Notes under the pieces: generated by a model
Database searches by the model: none
Seen by the model: the letters and a program-made list of their open reading frames with translations, nothing else
Told to the model about the DNA's origin: nothing
Program-made: the position numbers and the translations under genes
Part shown: piece after piece, positions 1-6,979 of the stretch
Numbering within the stretch: the first letter of the stretch is position 1
Layout of the letters: every line of letters begins with the position of its first letter
Assembly: GCA_904420265.1 (NCBI GenBank)
Contig: CAJFUU010000090.1
Location: 1-8,881 of the forward strand
DNA: 8,881 bases
From: an uncultured Clostridia bacterium
Lineage (GTDB): Bacteria > Bacillota > Clostridia > Christensenellales > Aristaeellaceae
Reading direction: 5' to 3'

Positions 1-276
1 CGCAGCGCCTTCGCGCACGGCCATAACCGCTTTTACCAGCGAAGATTCCGTCTTTTGGCGCACGGCCAGCATGGGCGAATCGTGCATGCCAATCACATCC
101 GGAGCGTGAACAATTTCCAGGCGTTCCACGCCCTCTGTCATGGGCCGAAGCACGTCTTCCGGGCCATAGAGCTGCACGGCGATATCTGCAAATTCCGCAA
201 GCGCCAGCTTGGCGCCCTCAACGATGGCCTGCGGGGCGTTGTCTCCCCCCATCGCATCCAGCGCGATTCTGTACAT
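1..276 (-). CDS. plsX: Phosphate acyltransferase PlsX, N-terminal 92 residues (runs off the window)
   Basis: PlsX converts acyl-ACP and phosphate to acyl-phosphate, the donor used by PlsY in the first step of phospholipid synthesis; it is a peripheral membrane enzyme. Read on the minus strand, the protein starts MYRIALDAMGGDNAPQAIVE, the family's signature N-terminus, and has a second conserved block near residues 66-80 (GMHDSPMLAVRQKTESS). Only about a quarter of a typical 330-340 residue protein is present. The ATG at 276-274 gives the usual N-terminus. An AGGGGG ribosome binding site lies at 296-291, 14 nt upstream, which is long. An in-frame TTG at 282-280 would have 8-nt spacing and add two residues, so the start is slightly uncertain. 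The gene is divergent from trpS and has its own promoter. Confidence 0.95.
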   Translation of the reverse strand, partial: MYRIALDAMGGDNAPQAIVEGAKLALAEFADIAVQLYGPEDVLRPMTEGVERLEIVHAPDVIGMHDSPMLAVRQKTESSLVKAVMAVREGAA

Positions 277-313
277 TGCCAAACCACAATCCCCCTATCA
301 TGCCATTATCCTA

Positions 314-342
314 ATTCTAGCAGATTCCGGCGATTTTTTCAA
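314..342 (-). promoter_or_regulatory. Sigma-A-type promoter of plsX
   Basis: On the minus strand, TTGAAA (342-337) and TAGAAT (319-314) are separated by exactly 17 nt. Each hexamer matches the sigma-A consensus at 5 of 6 positions. The predicted transcript starts near 307, giving a leader of about 30 nt before the plsX ATG. No FapR-like operator (inverted TTAGTACC-type) is evident around it. Confidence 0.75.
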
Positions 343-349
343 GCCAACC

Positions 350-378
350 TTGACGAAAATTTGACCGCGTGTTATGAT
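350..378 (+). promoter_or_regulatory. Sigma-A-type promoter of the trpS-rsmI operon
   Basis: TTGACG (350-355) and TATGAT (373-378) are separated by 17 nt; each hexamer matches the consensus at 5 of 6 positions. The start site would lie near 385, leaving a leader of about 36 nt that contains the AGGAGGG ribosome binding site (408-414). That is far too short for a T-box riboswitch. The -35 element sits only 7 nt from the -35 of the divergent plsX promoter. No other promoter was needed to explain the six tightly packed genes downstream. Confidence 0.8.
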
Positions 379-420
379 ATTAGCTGATCGGTATGCTTTC
401 TTATATCAGGAGGGCTTTTT

Positions 421-1422
421 ATGGAGGGCAAAAAGCGTATTTTTTCGGGCATTCAACCCACCGGCAATTTGACGCTGGGCAATTATATCGGTGCTTTGCG
501 CAACTTTAAACTGTTGGAAGACGAGTACGACTGCGTCTATTCCATCGTGGATCTGCACGCCATCACCATCCGCCAGGAACCGGCGCAGCTTCGCAAAGCC
601 TGCCTGCGCACCATGGCTATTTTCCTGGCCAGCGGGCTTGATCCGCAGAAAAACATTATCTTCTTTCAGTCCCACGTGCATGAGCATGCGGAACTTGCCT
701 GGGTGCTGGACTGCTATACCTATATGGGCGAACTTTCGCGCATGACCCAGTTCAAAGACAAGGCCAAAAAACACGCCGACAATATCAACTGCGGCCTGTT
801 TGCCTACCCGGTTTTGATGGCGGCGGACATACTGCTCTACCAGGCGGATTTGGTGCCCATCGGCTCGGACCAGAAACAGCATCTGGAACTGGCGCGCAAC
901 GTTGCCGAGCGCTTCAACGCCCTGTATTCGGATACCTTCGTGGTGCCGGACGGCTATTTCCCCAAGGTGGGCGCGCGCGTAATGAGTTTGCAGGAGCCGA
1001 CGCGGAAAATGTCGAAGTCCGACCCGGAGGACACTTATATCGCCATCCTTGACCCGGCCGATGTCATTCGCAAAAAGCTGCGCCGCGCCGTGACCGACTG
1101 CGACGCCGAGGTGCGCTTTGACCCGGAGAACAAGCCCGGCGTCTCCAACCTGATGAGCATTCTTTCGGCGTTGAGCGGGCAGAGCATGGAAAGCATCGCC
1201 GCCGATTTTGCCGGCAAGGGCTACGGCGCGTTCAAAGACGCCGTGGCCGACGTGGTGATTGAAACGCTTGCGCCGATCCAGAAAAAATATGAGGAGATCA
1301 TCGCGGACAAGGCCTATCTGGAAAGCGTGTTGACCGACGGCGCCGAGCGCGCCTCGCAGATCGCCATGCGCACGATGCGCAAGGTGCACAAAAAGGTCGG
1401 CCTTGCGCCTGCGAAACTGTGA
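421..1422 (+). CDS. trpS: Tryptophan-tRNA ligase (TrpRS)
   Basis: This cytoplasmic class I aminoacyl-tRNA synthetase charges tRNA-Trp with tryptophan. The 333-residue length is normal for bacterial TrpRS. Visible signatures in order: the HIGH-equivalent PTGNLTLGNYIGA (13-25), MTQFKDK (108-114), MAADILLY (133-140), the VPIGSDQKQHLELARN block (145-160) and KMSKS (196-200). The start is well supported by AGGAGGG at 408-414, 6 nt before the ATG. It is the first gene of the operon, and its TGA shares one base with the folC ATG (TGATG). In many Firmicutes trpS is controlled by a T-box leader; the short leader here leaves no room for one, so any control by tryptophan must work differently. Confidence 0.98.
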   Translation: MEGKKRIFSGIQPTGNLTLGNYIGALRNFKLLEDEYDCVYSIVDLHAITIRQEPAQLRKACLRTMAIFLASGLDPQKNIIFFQSHVHEHAELAWVLDCYTYMGELSRMTQFKDKAKKHADNINCGLFAYPVLMAADILLYQADLVPIGSDQKQHLELARNVAERFNALYSDTFVVPDGYFPKVGARVMSLQEPTRKMSKSDPEDTYIAILDPADVIRKKLRRAVTDCDAEVRFDPENKPGVSNLMSILSALSGQSMESIAADFAGKGYGAFKDAVADVVIETLAPIQKKYEEIIADKAYLESVLTDGAERASQIAMRTMRKVHKKVGLAPAKL

Positions 1423-2663
1423 TGGACGCAAACGAAGCCATTCGCTGGATTCACAGCCGGCGCTATACCGGCCACAAAAACGGCCTGGAAAATACGCGCG
1501 CGTTGCTCGCGGCCCTGGGAAACCCCGAAAGGGGTTTTCTTTCCCTGCACATTGCCGGCACCAACGGCAAGGGTTCCACCGCGGCGATGTGCGATTCGTG
1601 CCTGCGGCACAGCGGCTACGCCACCGGCCTTTATACCTCCCCCTATCTGGAAAACTACCGTGAGCGCATCCGCGTAAACGGCATGTGTATCCCGGAGACG
1701 GCGCTTGTACGCGGCGCGCGCGAAATCATGGACGCCTGCGCGGCGTTGGAAAAGAACGGCGTCTCCCCCACGACCTTTGAAATCGGCACAGCGCTGGCCT
1801 TCTGGTATTTCCGCGAAGCGGGCGTGCAGGTGGCGGTAGTGGAATGCGGCCTGGGCGGGCGACTGGACTGCACGAACGTGCTCATGCCCGCCGTTTCCAT
1901 GATCGCCGCCATCGGCATGGACCATATGGCCCAACTCGGAAACTCGCTTGCCGCCATCGCCCGCGAAAAGGCCGGCATTATCAAGCCGGGCGTGCCCGCC
2001 GTGGTCATGCGACAGAGCGAGGAAATTCTCGGTATCTTCCGCGAAAAGGGTGAAATCACCGTCGCCGAACCGCCCGAGCCCATCGAAATCACCCCCTATG
2101 GCAGCCGTTTCCGCCTGCCGTTTGGGGAATTCTCCATCCGCCTGCCAGGAAGGCATCAGATGCTCAACGCATCGCTGGCTCTTTACGGCCTGCGCGCCTC
2201 GGGCCTGGTTCTGAAAAACCTCGAGGCCGGCCTGCGCGCCGCCGAATGGCCGGGACGGCTGGAATGGCTGGGCGAAGCGCTGCTGGATGGCGCGCACAAC
2301 CCCCAGGGCGCGCGCACGCTGCGCGATTATCTTGCCGAACACTTTCCAGGCGCGGGCATGACGCTGATTACCGGCATGATGCGCGACAAGCAGATTGACG
2401 CATGCGCCGCTATCCTCGCGCCCGTTTTTCCCCGCGTAATTGCCACGAGCGTGGACGAACCGCGCGCCGCCGAACCGGAGCGCGTGGCGGCGGCCTATGC
2501 TGCGCACGGCTGCGCGGTGGAAACGGCTTCTTCGGTGGAAGAGGCGCTGCGCATGGCCGGCGGCCGGTGCGTGGTGGCGGGGTCTCTCTACCTGGTTGGC
2601 GCAGCCCGCGCGCTTTTGAAAGGGGAAAGCGTATGGAATTTCACCACCTCCCGGTGCTCCTAG
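1422..2663 (+). CDS. folC: Bifunctional folylpolyglutamate synthase / dihydrofolate synthase
   Basis: This Mur-ligase-family, ATP-dependent enzyme adds glutamate to folates, and in many bacteria also to dihydropteroate, retaining folate in the cytoplasm for one-carbon metabolism (including formyl-Met-tRNA). The 413 residues show the P-loop GTNGKGS (46-52), TSPYLENYRERIRVNG (72-87), ECGLGGRLDCTN (141-152), REKAGIIKPG (181-190), GRHQMLNA (243-250), WPGRLEW (276-282) and LDGAHNPQG (288-296). The ATG at 1422 overlaps the trpS stop as TGATG, implying coupled re-initiation. A GTG at 1419 is in frame one codon earlier; neither has a good Shine-Dalgarno nearby. The C-terminus runs 31 bp into rsmH. 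Whether it has both activities cannot be told from sequence, and no other folate gene is in view. Confidence 0.95.
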   Translation: MDANEAIRWIHSRRYTGHKNGLENTRALLAALGNPERGFLSLHIAGTNGKGSTAAMCDSCLRHSGYATGLYTSPYLENYRERIRVNGMCIPETALVRGAREIMDACAALEKNGVSPTTFEIGTALAFWYFREAGVQVAVVECGLGGRLDCTNVLMPAVSMIAAIGMDHMAQLGNSLAAIAREKAGIIKPGVPAVVMRQSEEILGIFREKGEITVAEPPEPIEITPYGSRFRLPFGEFSIRLPGRHQMLNASLALYGLRASGLVLKNLEAGLRAAEWPGRLEWLGEALLDGAHNPQGARTLRDYLAEHFPGAGMTLITGMMRDKQIDACAAILAPVFPRVIATSVDEPRAAEPERVAAAYAAHGCAVETASSVEEALRMAGGRCVVAGSLYLVGAARALLKGESVWNFTTSRCS

Positions 2664-3565
2664 AAGCGTGCATGGACGGCCTGCGCGTATTTTCGGGCGG
2701 CGAATATCTCGACTGCACGCTGGGCGGCGGCGGGCATACGCTGGAAATCCTGCGCCGGGGCGGGCGCGTGACTGGCATCGACCGCGATCAGGACGCCATT
2801 GCCGCCGCCAGCGCGCGCGTGGAGTCGTTTTTGCAGAAAACCGGCGCAGAGGCTTCTTTTCGCGCCATCCGCGGCAATTTCCACGACGCCGCGTCGCTTG
2901 TGGGCGATACGCGCTTTGACGGCATACTCGCCGACCTGGGCGTCTCCTCGTTCCAGCTCGATTGCCGCGAGCGCGGCTTTTCCTACCACGACGACGCGCC
3001 GCTGGATATGCGCATGGACGCCGCCCAGCCCCGCACCGCCGCGGACATCGTCAATACCGCCACGGAAGACGAACTTACGCGCATCTTTCGCGACTACGGC
3101 GAGGAGAAGTGGGCGCGGCAGATTGCCCGGGTGATCCTGGACCGCCGGCCGCTTGAAACCACCTTGCAACTTGTGAACGCCGTCGACGCGGCCATTCCCA
3201 AAAAGGTGCGCGCAAAGGACGGCTCGCACCCGGCGCGGCGCGTATTTCAGGCCCTGCGCATTGCCGTCAACGACGAACTGGAACCGCTGCGCGCGGCGCT
3301 GGAAATGCTCGTGGGATTGCTCAAGCCCAGCGGGCGGCTGTGCGTAATCGCCTTTCACTCGCTGGAGGACCGCATCGTCAAAAATACCTTCCGCACGCTT
3401 GCCGACCCCTGTACCTGTCCCAGGAACCTACCCGTGTGCGTCTGCGGCAAGAAGCCGGTCGTCCGCCCGGTCACCCGCAAACCGCTCGTTGCTTCGGCCG
3501 AAGAAGTGGAAAGAAACCCCCGTGCCCGCAGCGCGACGCTGCGCATCGTGGAGAAACTGCCATGA
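2633..3565 (+). CDS. rsmH: 16S rRNA (cytosine(1402)-N4)-methyltransferase RsmH
   Basis: RsmH (formerly MraW) uses SAM to methylate N4 of C1402 in helix 44 of 16S rRNA, at the ribosomal P site. The 310-residue length is typical. Motifs: HHLPVLLEA (4-12), the SAM loop DCTLGGGGHT (27-36), GIDRDQDA (48-55), ADLGVSSFQLD (100-110), DAPLDMRMD (121-129), HPARRVFQALRIAVNDEL (199-216), FHSLEDRIVK (241-250) and a C-terminal RNPRARSATLR (294-304), plus a CTC/CVC cysteine pair region (260-271). The ATG at 2633 is chosen because AAAGGGG lies 7 nt upstream and the protein then starts at the family's usual point; the frame is open further upstream (to 2402) but that part lies within folC. In most bacteria rsmH sits in the division and cell-wall cluster with mraZ and ftsL; here it does not. 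Confidence 0.97.
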   Translation: MEFHHLPVLLEACMDGLRVFSGGEYLDCTLGGGGHTLEILRRGGRVTGIDRDQDAIAAASARVESFLQKTGAEASFRAIRGNFHDAASLVGDTRFDGILADLGVSSFQLDCRERGFSYHDDAPLDMRMDAAQPRTAADIVNTATEDELTRIFRDYGEEKWARQIARVILDRRPLETTLQLVNAVDAAIPKKVRAKDGSHPARRVFQALRIAVNDELEPLRAALEMLVGLLKPSGRLCVIAFHSLEDRIVKNTFRTLADPCTCPRNLPVCVCGKKPVVRPVTRKPLVASAEEVERNPRARSATLRIVEKLP

Positions 3566-4644
3566 AATATCTTGAACTTTCCTCCGGGCGCATGCCGCTG
3601 CCCGCTTTTTTCCCAGACGCCACCTATGCCGCCGTGCGCGCCGCCTCTTTTGCCGACGTAGAGGCCGCGGGGCTTTTCGGGCTGGAGATGAATACTTATC
3701 ACCTGATGACCAAGCCCGGCGCGCGGCTGGTGAAGGGGCTGGGCGGCCTGCACGGTTTTTCCGGCTACAAGGGCGCGATTCTCACCGATTCGGGCGGTTT
3801 CCAGCTCTATTCCCTGATCCGGGAAAACCCCGCGTACGGCGAAATTCGCGAAAATGAAATCGTCTTCCGTCCTGACCGCCGGGAGCGTATGGTCTATACC
3901 CCGGAGAAGTGCATCACCGCGCAGTTTCAGTTTGGATCCGACGTGATGATGGCGTTGGATATGTGCACGCATCCGGACGACGGCGCGGACACGCAGCGCC
4001 GCAGCGTGGAGCTGACCGTGCGCTGGGGGGCGCGCTGTCGCGCCGAATTTGACCGCCTGACCGCAAAGCGCGAAAGGCGGCCGCTTCTGTTGGGAATCGT
4101 CCAGGGCGGCGCCGACCCGGATTTGCGCGCCGAATGCGGGGAGCGGCTAGAAAAGATCGGCTTCGACGGTTATGGTTTTGGCGGTTGGCCCATGGATACG
4201 GCGGGCAATCTGCGCCTGGACGTTCTCAAAATGGCCGCCGACGCCATGCCGGATGGCAAACTCAAATACGCCATGGGGCTGGGCAAGCCGGAGGAGATTG
4301 TGCAGTGCGTGGCGCTGGGGTATCGCCTGTTCGACTGCGTCATTCCCACGCGCGAGGCGCGCCACAACCGCCTTTACGTCTATTTGCCGGATATGGCCAC
4401 GCCCGAAGGCGTGCGCTCCGGGCACGCGTTTTATCGCTATTTATATCCCATGGACGCGGATTATTGCCGCGACAGCCGCGCCGTAGACGAAGGTTGCGAC
4501 TGCGTTTTGTGCCGCAACCATTCGCGCGCCTACCTCAACCATCTGCTCAAAATGGGCGATCCCTATGCCCTGCGCCTGATGACGGCGCACAACCTGCGCT
4601 TTTACGGACGACTGATGGAACTTTTGCGCGATGGAGAAGCATAA
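3562..4644 (+). CDS. tRNA-guanine transglycosylase family protein with a non-canonical substrate loop
   Basis: TGT family enzymes swap guanine for a 7-deazaguanine (preQ1 or queuine) at wobble position 34 of tRNAs. This 360-residue protein keeps the catalytic framework: MNTYHLMTKPG (43-53), ILTDSGGFQLYSL with D76 (general acid/base position), LDMCT with D133 and C135, GIVQGG with Q181, FDCVIPTR with the presumed nucleophile D258, and a zinc site C312-x-C314-x2-C317 plus H343. It departs from canonical bacterial TGT at the N-terminal strand (AFFPDATYAAVR instead of the usual PVGT-type block) and in the base-binding loop, which reads FGGWPMD (206-212) instead of GGLAVGE. The ATG at 3562 overlaps the rsmH stop (ATGA), with GGAG 7 nt upstream at 3550-3553. 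No queA is adjacent. It could be the only TGT, a queuine-salvage type, or a paralogue with another substrate; the family is certain, the substrate is not. Confidence 0.88.
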   Translation: MKYLELSSGRMPLPAFFPDATYAAVRAASFADVEAAGLFGLEMNTYHLMTKPGARLVKGLGGLHGFSGYKGAILTDSGGFQLYSLIRENPAYGEIRENEIVFRPDRRERMVYTPEKCITAQFQFGSDVMMALDMCTHPDDGADTQRRSVELTVRWGARCRAEFDRLTAKRERRPLLLGIVQGGADPDLRAECGERLEKIGFDGYGFGGWPMDTAGNLRLDVLKMAADAMPDGKLKYAMGLGKPEEIVQCVALGYRLFDCVIPTREARHNRLYVYLPDMATPEGVRSGHAFYRYLYPMDADYCRDSRAVDEGCDCVLCRNHSRAYLNHLLKMGDPYALRLMTAHNLRFYGRLMELLRDGEA

Positions 4645-5362
4645 TTACCTTTGCGAGGCGCTGGTTCGGCGCGCCTATACCGAAGCGGAGTCGCGCTTTG
4701 CAAAGCCCAAAGAGGCCGATCGCGCTGCGCGCCGGGAATTGCACCGTGTGGCCGGGGCCTTTTTCAGCCGCGACGAGGCCAAACGCGCCGGAAAGCTGCT
4801 GGCATGCTGGCCGGAGGGCGGCGACGAGGCCCTTGCGCGCATACTTTCCCTGCATGCCTCTACGCGCGAGCGCCTTCCGCTGGCGCAGATGGACGCGCTG
4901 TACGCGCGGTTGTTCTCCCTTTGCGGCAGGCCGGCGCGGGTGCTCGACCTGGCCTGCGGCCTGAACCCCATCTACCCGGCTGCGCGCGGCGTAAGCGCGT
5001 TGGGTTTGGACGCCCATTTGGGCGCGGTGGCGCTGGTAAACCGTTTTGCCGCCCAAAACGGCCTGGACACGCGCGCGGAGGGCGTCGATTTGCGCGAAGG
5101 CTCTTTGCTGTCCGAGCGGTTTGACCTGGCGCTGGCATTCAAGTTGCTGCCGCTCCTGGGCGCGGAAGGAATGTCCCTGCTGGAGCGCGTGCCCGCCGCG
5201 CATGTGGCCGTGTCCTTCCCCACGCGCACGCTTTCCGGCCGCGCCGTGGGCATGGAAAGGCACTATTCGCAGGCTTTCGAGGCAAATTGCCCGAACAAAT
5301 ATGCCATCGAGGCGCGTTTTGTGGCGGGCAGCGAACTGATTTACGTCTTAAAGGAGCGCTGA
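4631..5362 (+). CDS. 16S rRNA (guanine(1405)-N7)-methyltransferase family protein (ArmA/Rmt-like)
   Basis: The 243-residue protein matches, motif by motif, what I recall of RmtB and ArmA, which make m7G1405 in 16S rRNA and confer resistance to 4,6-disubstituted deoxystreptamine aminoglycosides. Matches: an N-terminal part with LCEALVRR (7-14) and AARRELH (32-38), SLHASTRERL (73-82), the SAM motif VLDLACGLNPI (104-114), DLALAFKLLPLL (165-176), AVSFPTRTLSGR (193-204), GMERHY (207-212) and GSELIYVLK (233-241). It lacks about 12 N-terminal residues relative to RmtB; a stop at 4613-4615 excludes an upstream start. The lysine before GME in ArmA and RmtB is V206 here. It overlaps the TGT-like gene by 14 bp, has a weak ribosome binding site (GGAA at 4617-4620), and ends 1 nt before rsmI. 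Base composition resembles its neighbours, so recent transfer is not apparent. Family assignment is strong; activity and resistance are inference. Confidence 0.9.
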   Translation: MEKHNYLCEALVRRAYTEAESRFAKPKEADRAARRELHRVAGAFFSRDEAKRAGKLLACWPEGGDEALARILSLHASTRERLPLAQMDALYARLFSLCGRPARVLDLACGLNPIYPAARGVSALGLDAHLGAVALVNRFAAQNGLDTRAEGVDLREGSLLSERFDLALAFKLLPLLGAEGMSLLERVPAAHVAVSFPTRTLSGRAVGMERHYSQAFEANCPNKYAIEARFVAGSELIYVLKER

Positions 5363-5363
5363 T

Positions 5364-6221
5364 ATGGCCCGTTTGCTTGTGGTGGCGACCCCTATCGGAA
5401 ACTTGAACGACCTTACCCCGCGCATGCGCGAGGCGCTTGCCTGCGCCGACATCATCGCCGCCGAAGACACGCGCGTGACCATGAAACTCCTCGCCCGCAT
5501 GGAGATGAAAAAGCCCCTGATCTCCTGTCACCGCCACAACGAGGAAACGCGCGCCCCGCAGCTTGTAGAGCGCATGCTCGCCGAAAATCTCGTCGTCGCC
5601 CTTACGTGCGACGCGGGCACGCCGGCCGTCTCCGATCCCGGGCATTTGTTGGTGCGCGCGGCCTGGGAGGCGGGCATACCGGTCACGCCCGTGTGCGGGC
5701 CGTCGGCAGTGACGGCGGCGCTGTCCGCGGCGGGGTTTGACGCGCGGGAATTTGCCTTTTACGGCTTTTTGCCGCGTGAGAAAAAAACGCTCGGGGAAAA
5801 ACTCGACGCCGTGCGCGCCACAGGCATTCCCGTGGCGGTGTTTTACGAATCGCCGCACCGCGTGGTCAGCCTGGTGGAAAGCGTCGCCATGCGTTGGCCG
5901 GAATGCACGCTGACGGTATGCGCCGACCTTTCCAAAAAATTTGAATGGCTCCTGCGCGGCGCGCCGAAGGATATTCTGGAGCAATTGCGCGCCAATCCAA
6001 ACGTCGAAAAGGGCGAATACTGCCTCGTGGCGGACCTTTCCACATTGCCCGCTTTGCAGGCGCCCGAAAGCGCCGGGGGCAGCGCCGTGGCCGTAATGGC
6101 AGAGCGCCTCTTTGCCGGCGATACGCTTGAGCAGGCCTCGGCCGAAGCCCGTGCGCGCGGCTTTTCCCGAAACGAGGTCTACCGCGCCGGGCTGTTTTTG
6201 CGCCCGCTGGAGGCGGAATAA
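5364..6221 (+). CDS. rsmI: 16S rRNA (cytidine(1402)-2'-O)-methyltransferase RsmI
   Basis: RsmI is a tetrapyrrole-methylase-fold enzyme that adds the 2'-O-methyl group of m4Cm1402, the same nucleotide modified by RsmH. The 285 residues contain VVATPIGNLNDLTPR (6-20), the IIAAEDTR motif (30-37), SCHRHNE (54-60), CDAGTPAVSDPG (82-93), FYGFLPREKK (132-141), FYESPHRV (160-167), KGEYCLV (216-222) and a C-terminal helical region ending GFSRNEVYR (266-274), all in the usual order. Small departures from the commonest family sequence are LTCDAG and VCGPSA where VSDAG and VPG(P/A)SA are frequent. AAGGAG at 5351-5356 lies 7 nt before the ATG and inside the preceding gene. It is the last gene of the operon; I found no convincing terminator directly after it. 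Confidence 0.97.
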   Translation: MARLLVVATPIGNLNDLTPRMREALACADIIAAEDTRVTMKLLARMEMKKPLISCHRHNEETRAPQLVERMLAENLVVALTCDAGTPAVSDPGHLLVRAAWEAGIPVTPVCGPSAVTAALSAAGFDAREFAFYGFLPREKKTLGEKLDAVRATGIPVAVFYESPHRVVSLVESVAMRWPECTLTVCADLSKKFEWLLRGAPKDILEQLRANPNVEKGEYCLVADLSTLPALQAPESAGGSAVAVMAERLFAGDTLEQASAEARARGFSRNEVYRAGLFLRPLEAE

Positions 6222-6979
6222 AAGCGCCAATGCTCTTGAATTTTAATCGCAAATCCTGTGTTTGGGTATCCGATGTTTCATGTCCGTTTTTTCCCGCGGT
6301 TTCAAGCGGAGCGGCAATCCGGTTGTAGCCGCCATGCTCCGGCGAAATAGAATGGCGAATGGCGTAATGAAACTGCGTTGCGCGATGCCTTTGGTTCTTT
6401 AAAAGTGGGAAAATTGCGATTCCGCGAGGCTCTGGGGCGGTTTGTGGAAAATTCGCGATTCCAGGGCAAAATGCACATCCCCAAGGAAGTCCCTAACGCA
6501 CATTCCAGGAATTATCATGCGGGTCATGGAGACTGTTTGGAAAGGACGGCGTTCTCAATTTTGCGGGAATTTTTTATCGGTCCTGTGAAGAACTCGCGGG
6601 CCGTGCGCGCCGGTCGGGAATTGGGAGCGCCAAGTGGTGAAAGGCCCGCTCAGACACATTCTACAGAATTTTAAGCAGATTTCGACCCTGCTGCAGCGAA
6701 CGGACGCTCCAGGGGCGTTCTTTGGGAAGGCGGAAGCGTGTTTCTTTCCGAAAACAGCAATCACGGGCTTTACACCCATATCTGTGAAAAAGAAGGCCGG
6801 AGGCGCTTTATCTGTTTTCATGTCGCTCCAATCGTTGGCCTCAGGTAAAGAAGTGTCGTCAGGATGAGGGGGCTGCGCCATCGCCGGTTGCGGCCCGGCG
6901 TTTGCCCGTTGTTTGCCGATCCGCGTGGCGCTGCTGTGCTTTCCAGACGCGCAATGCCGCTGAAGGGCGTTCGCCGCCC

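Noticed and set aside
385..420. T-box or tryptophan attenuator before trpS
   Set aside because: The leader is too short, and no T-box sequence, Trp-codon leader peptide or competing hairpins are seen.
406..1431. Long minus-strand open frame of 341 codons opposite trpS
   Set aside because: It is antisense to an unambiguous trpS. GC-rich codon use removes stops from the opposite frame; the product has no recognisable motif.
1314..2507. Minus-strand open frame of 397 codons opposite folC
   Set aside because: It overlaps the end of trpS and most of folC, both with complete family motifs; its translation is a low-complexity shadow.
2402..2632. Upstream extension of the rsmH frame
   Set aside because: It lies inside folC, and RsmH proteins begin at the position matching the 2633 ATG, which has its own ribosome binding site.
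5139..6230. Minus-strand open frame of 363 codons opposite rsmI
   Set aside because: The plus strand carries a full set of RsmI motifs. The minus frame also crosses the Rmt-like gene and shows no family features.
6287..6292. T6 run after rsmI as a terminator
   Set aside because: No G/C-rich stem precedes it at the required distance.
6378..6674. Plus-strand frame of 98 codons starting with TTG
   Set aside because: No Shine-Dalgarno, a rare start codon and no recognisable domain; it spans the small direct repeats of the gap.
6704..6724. Hairpin ACGCTCC/GGGGCGT followed by TTCTTT as the operon terminator
   Set aside because: The arms are separated by one base, so the inner pairs cannot form; the T tract is interrupted and it lies nearly 500 nt past rsmI.
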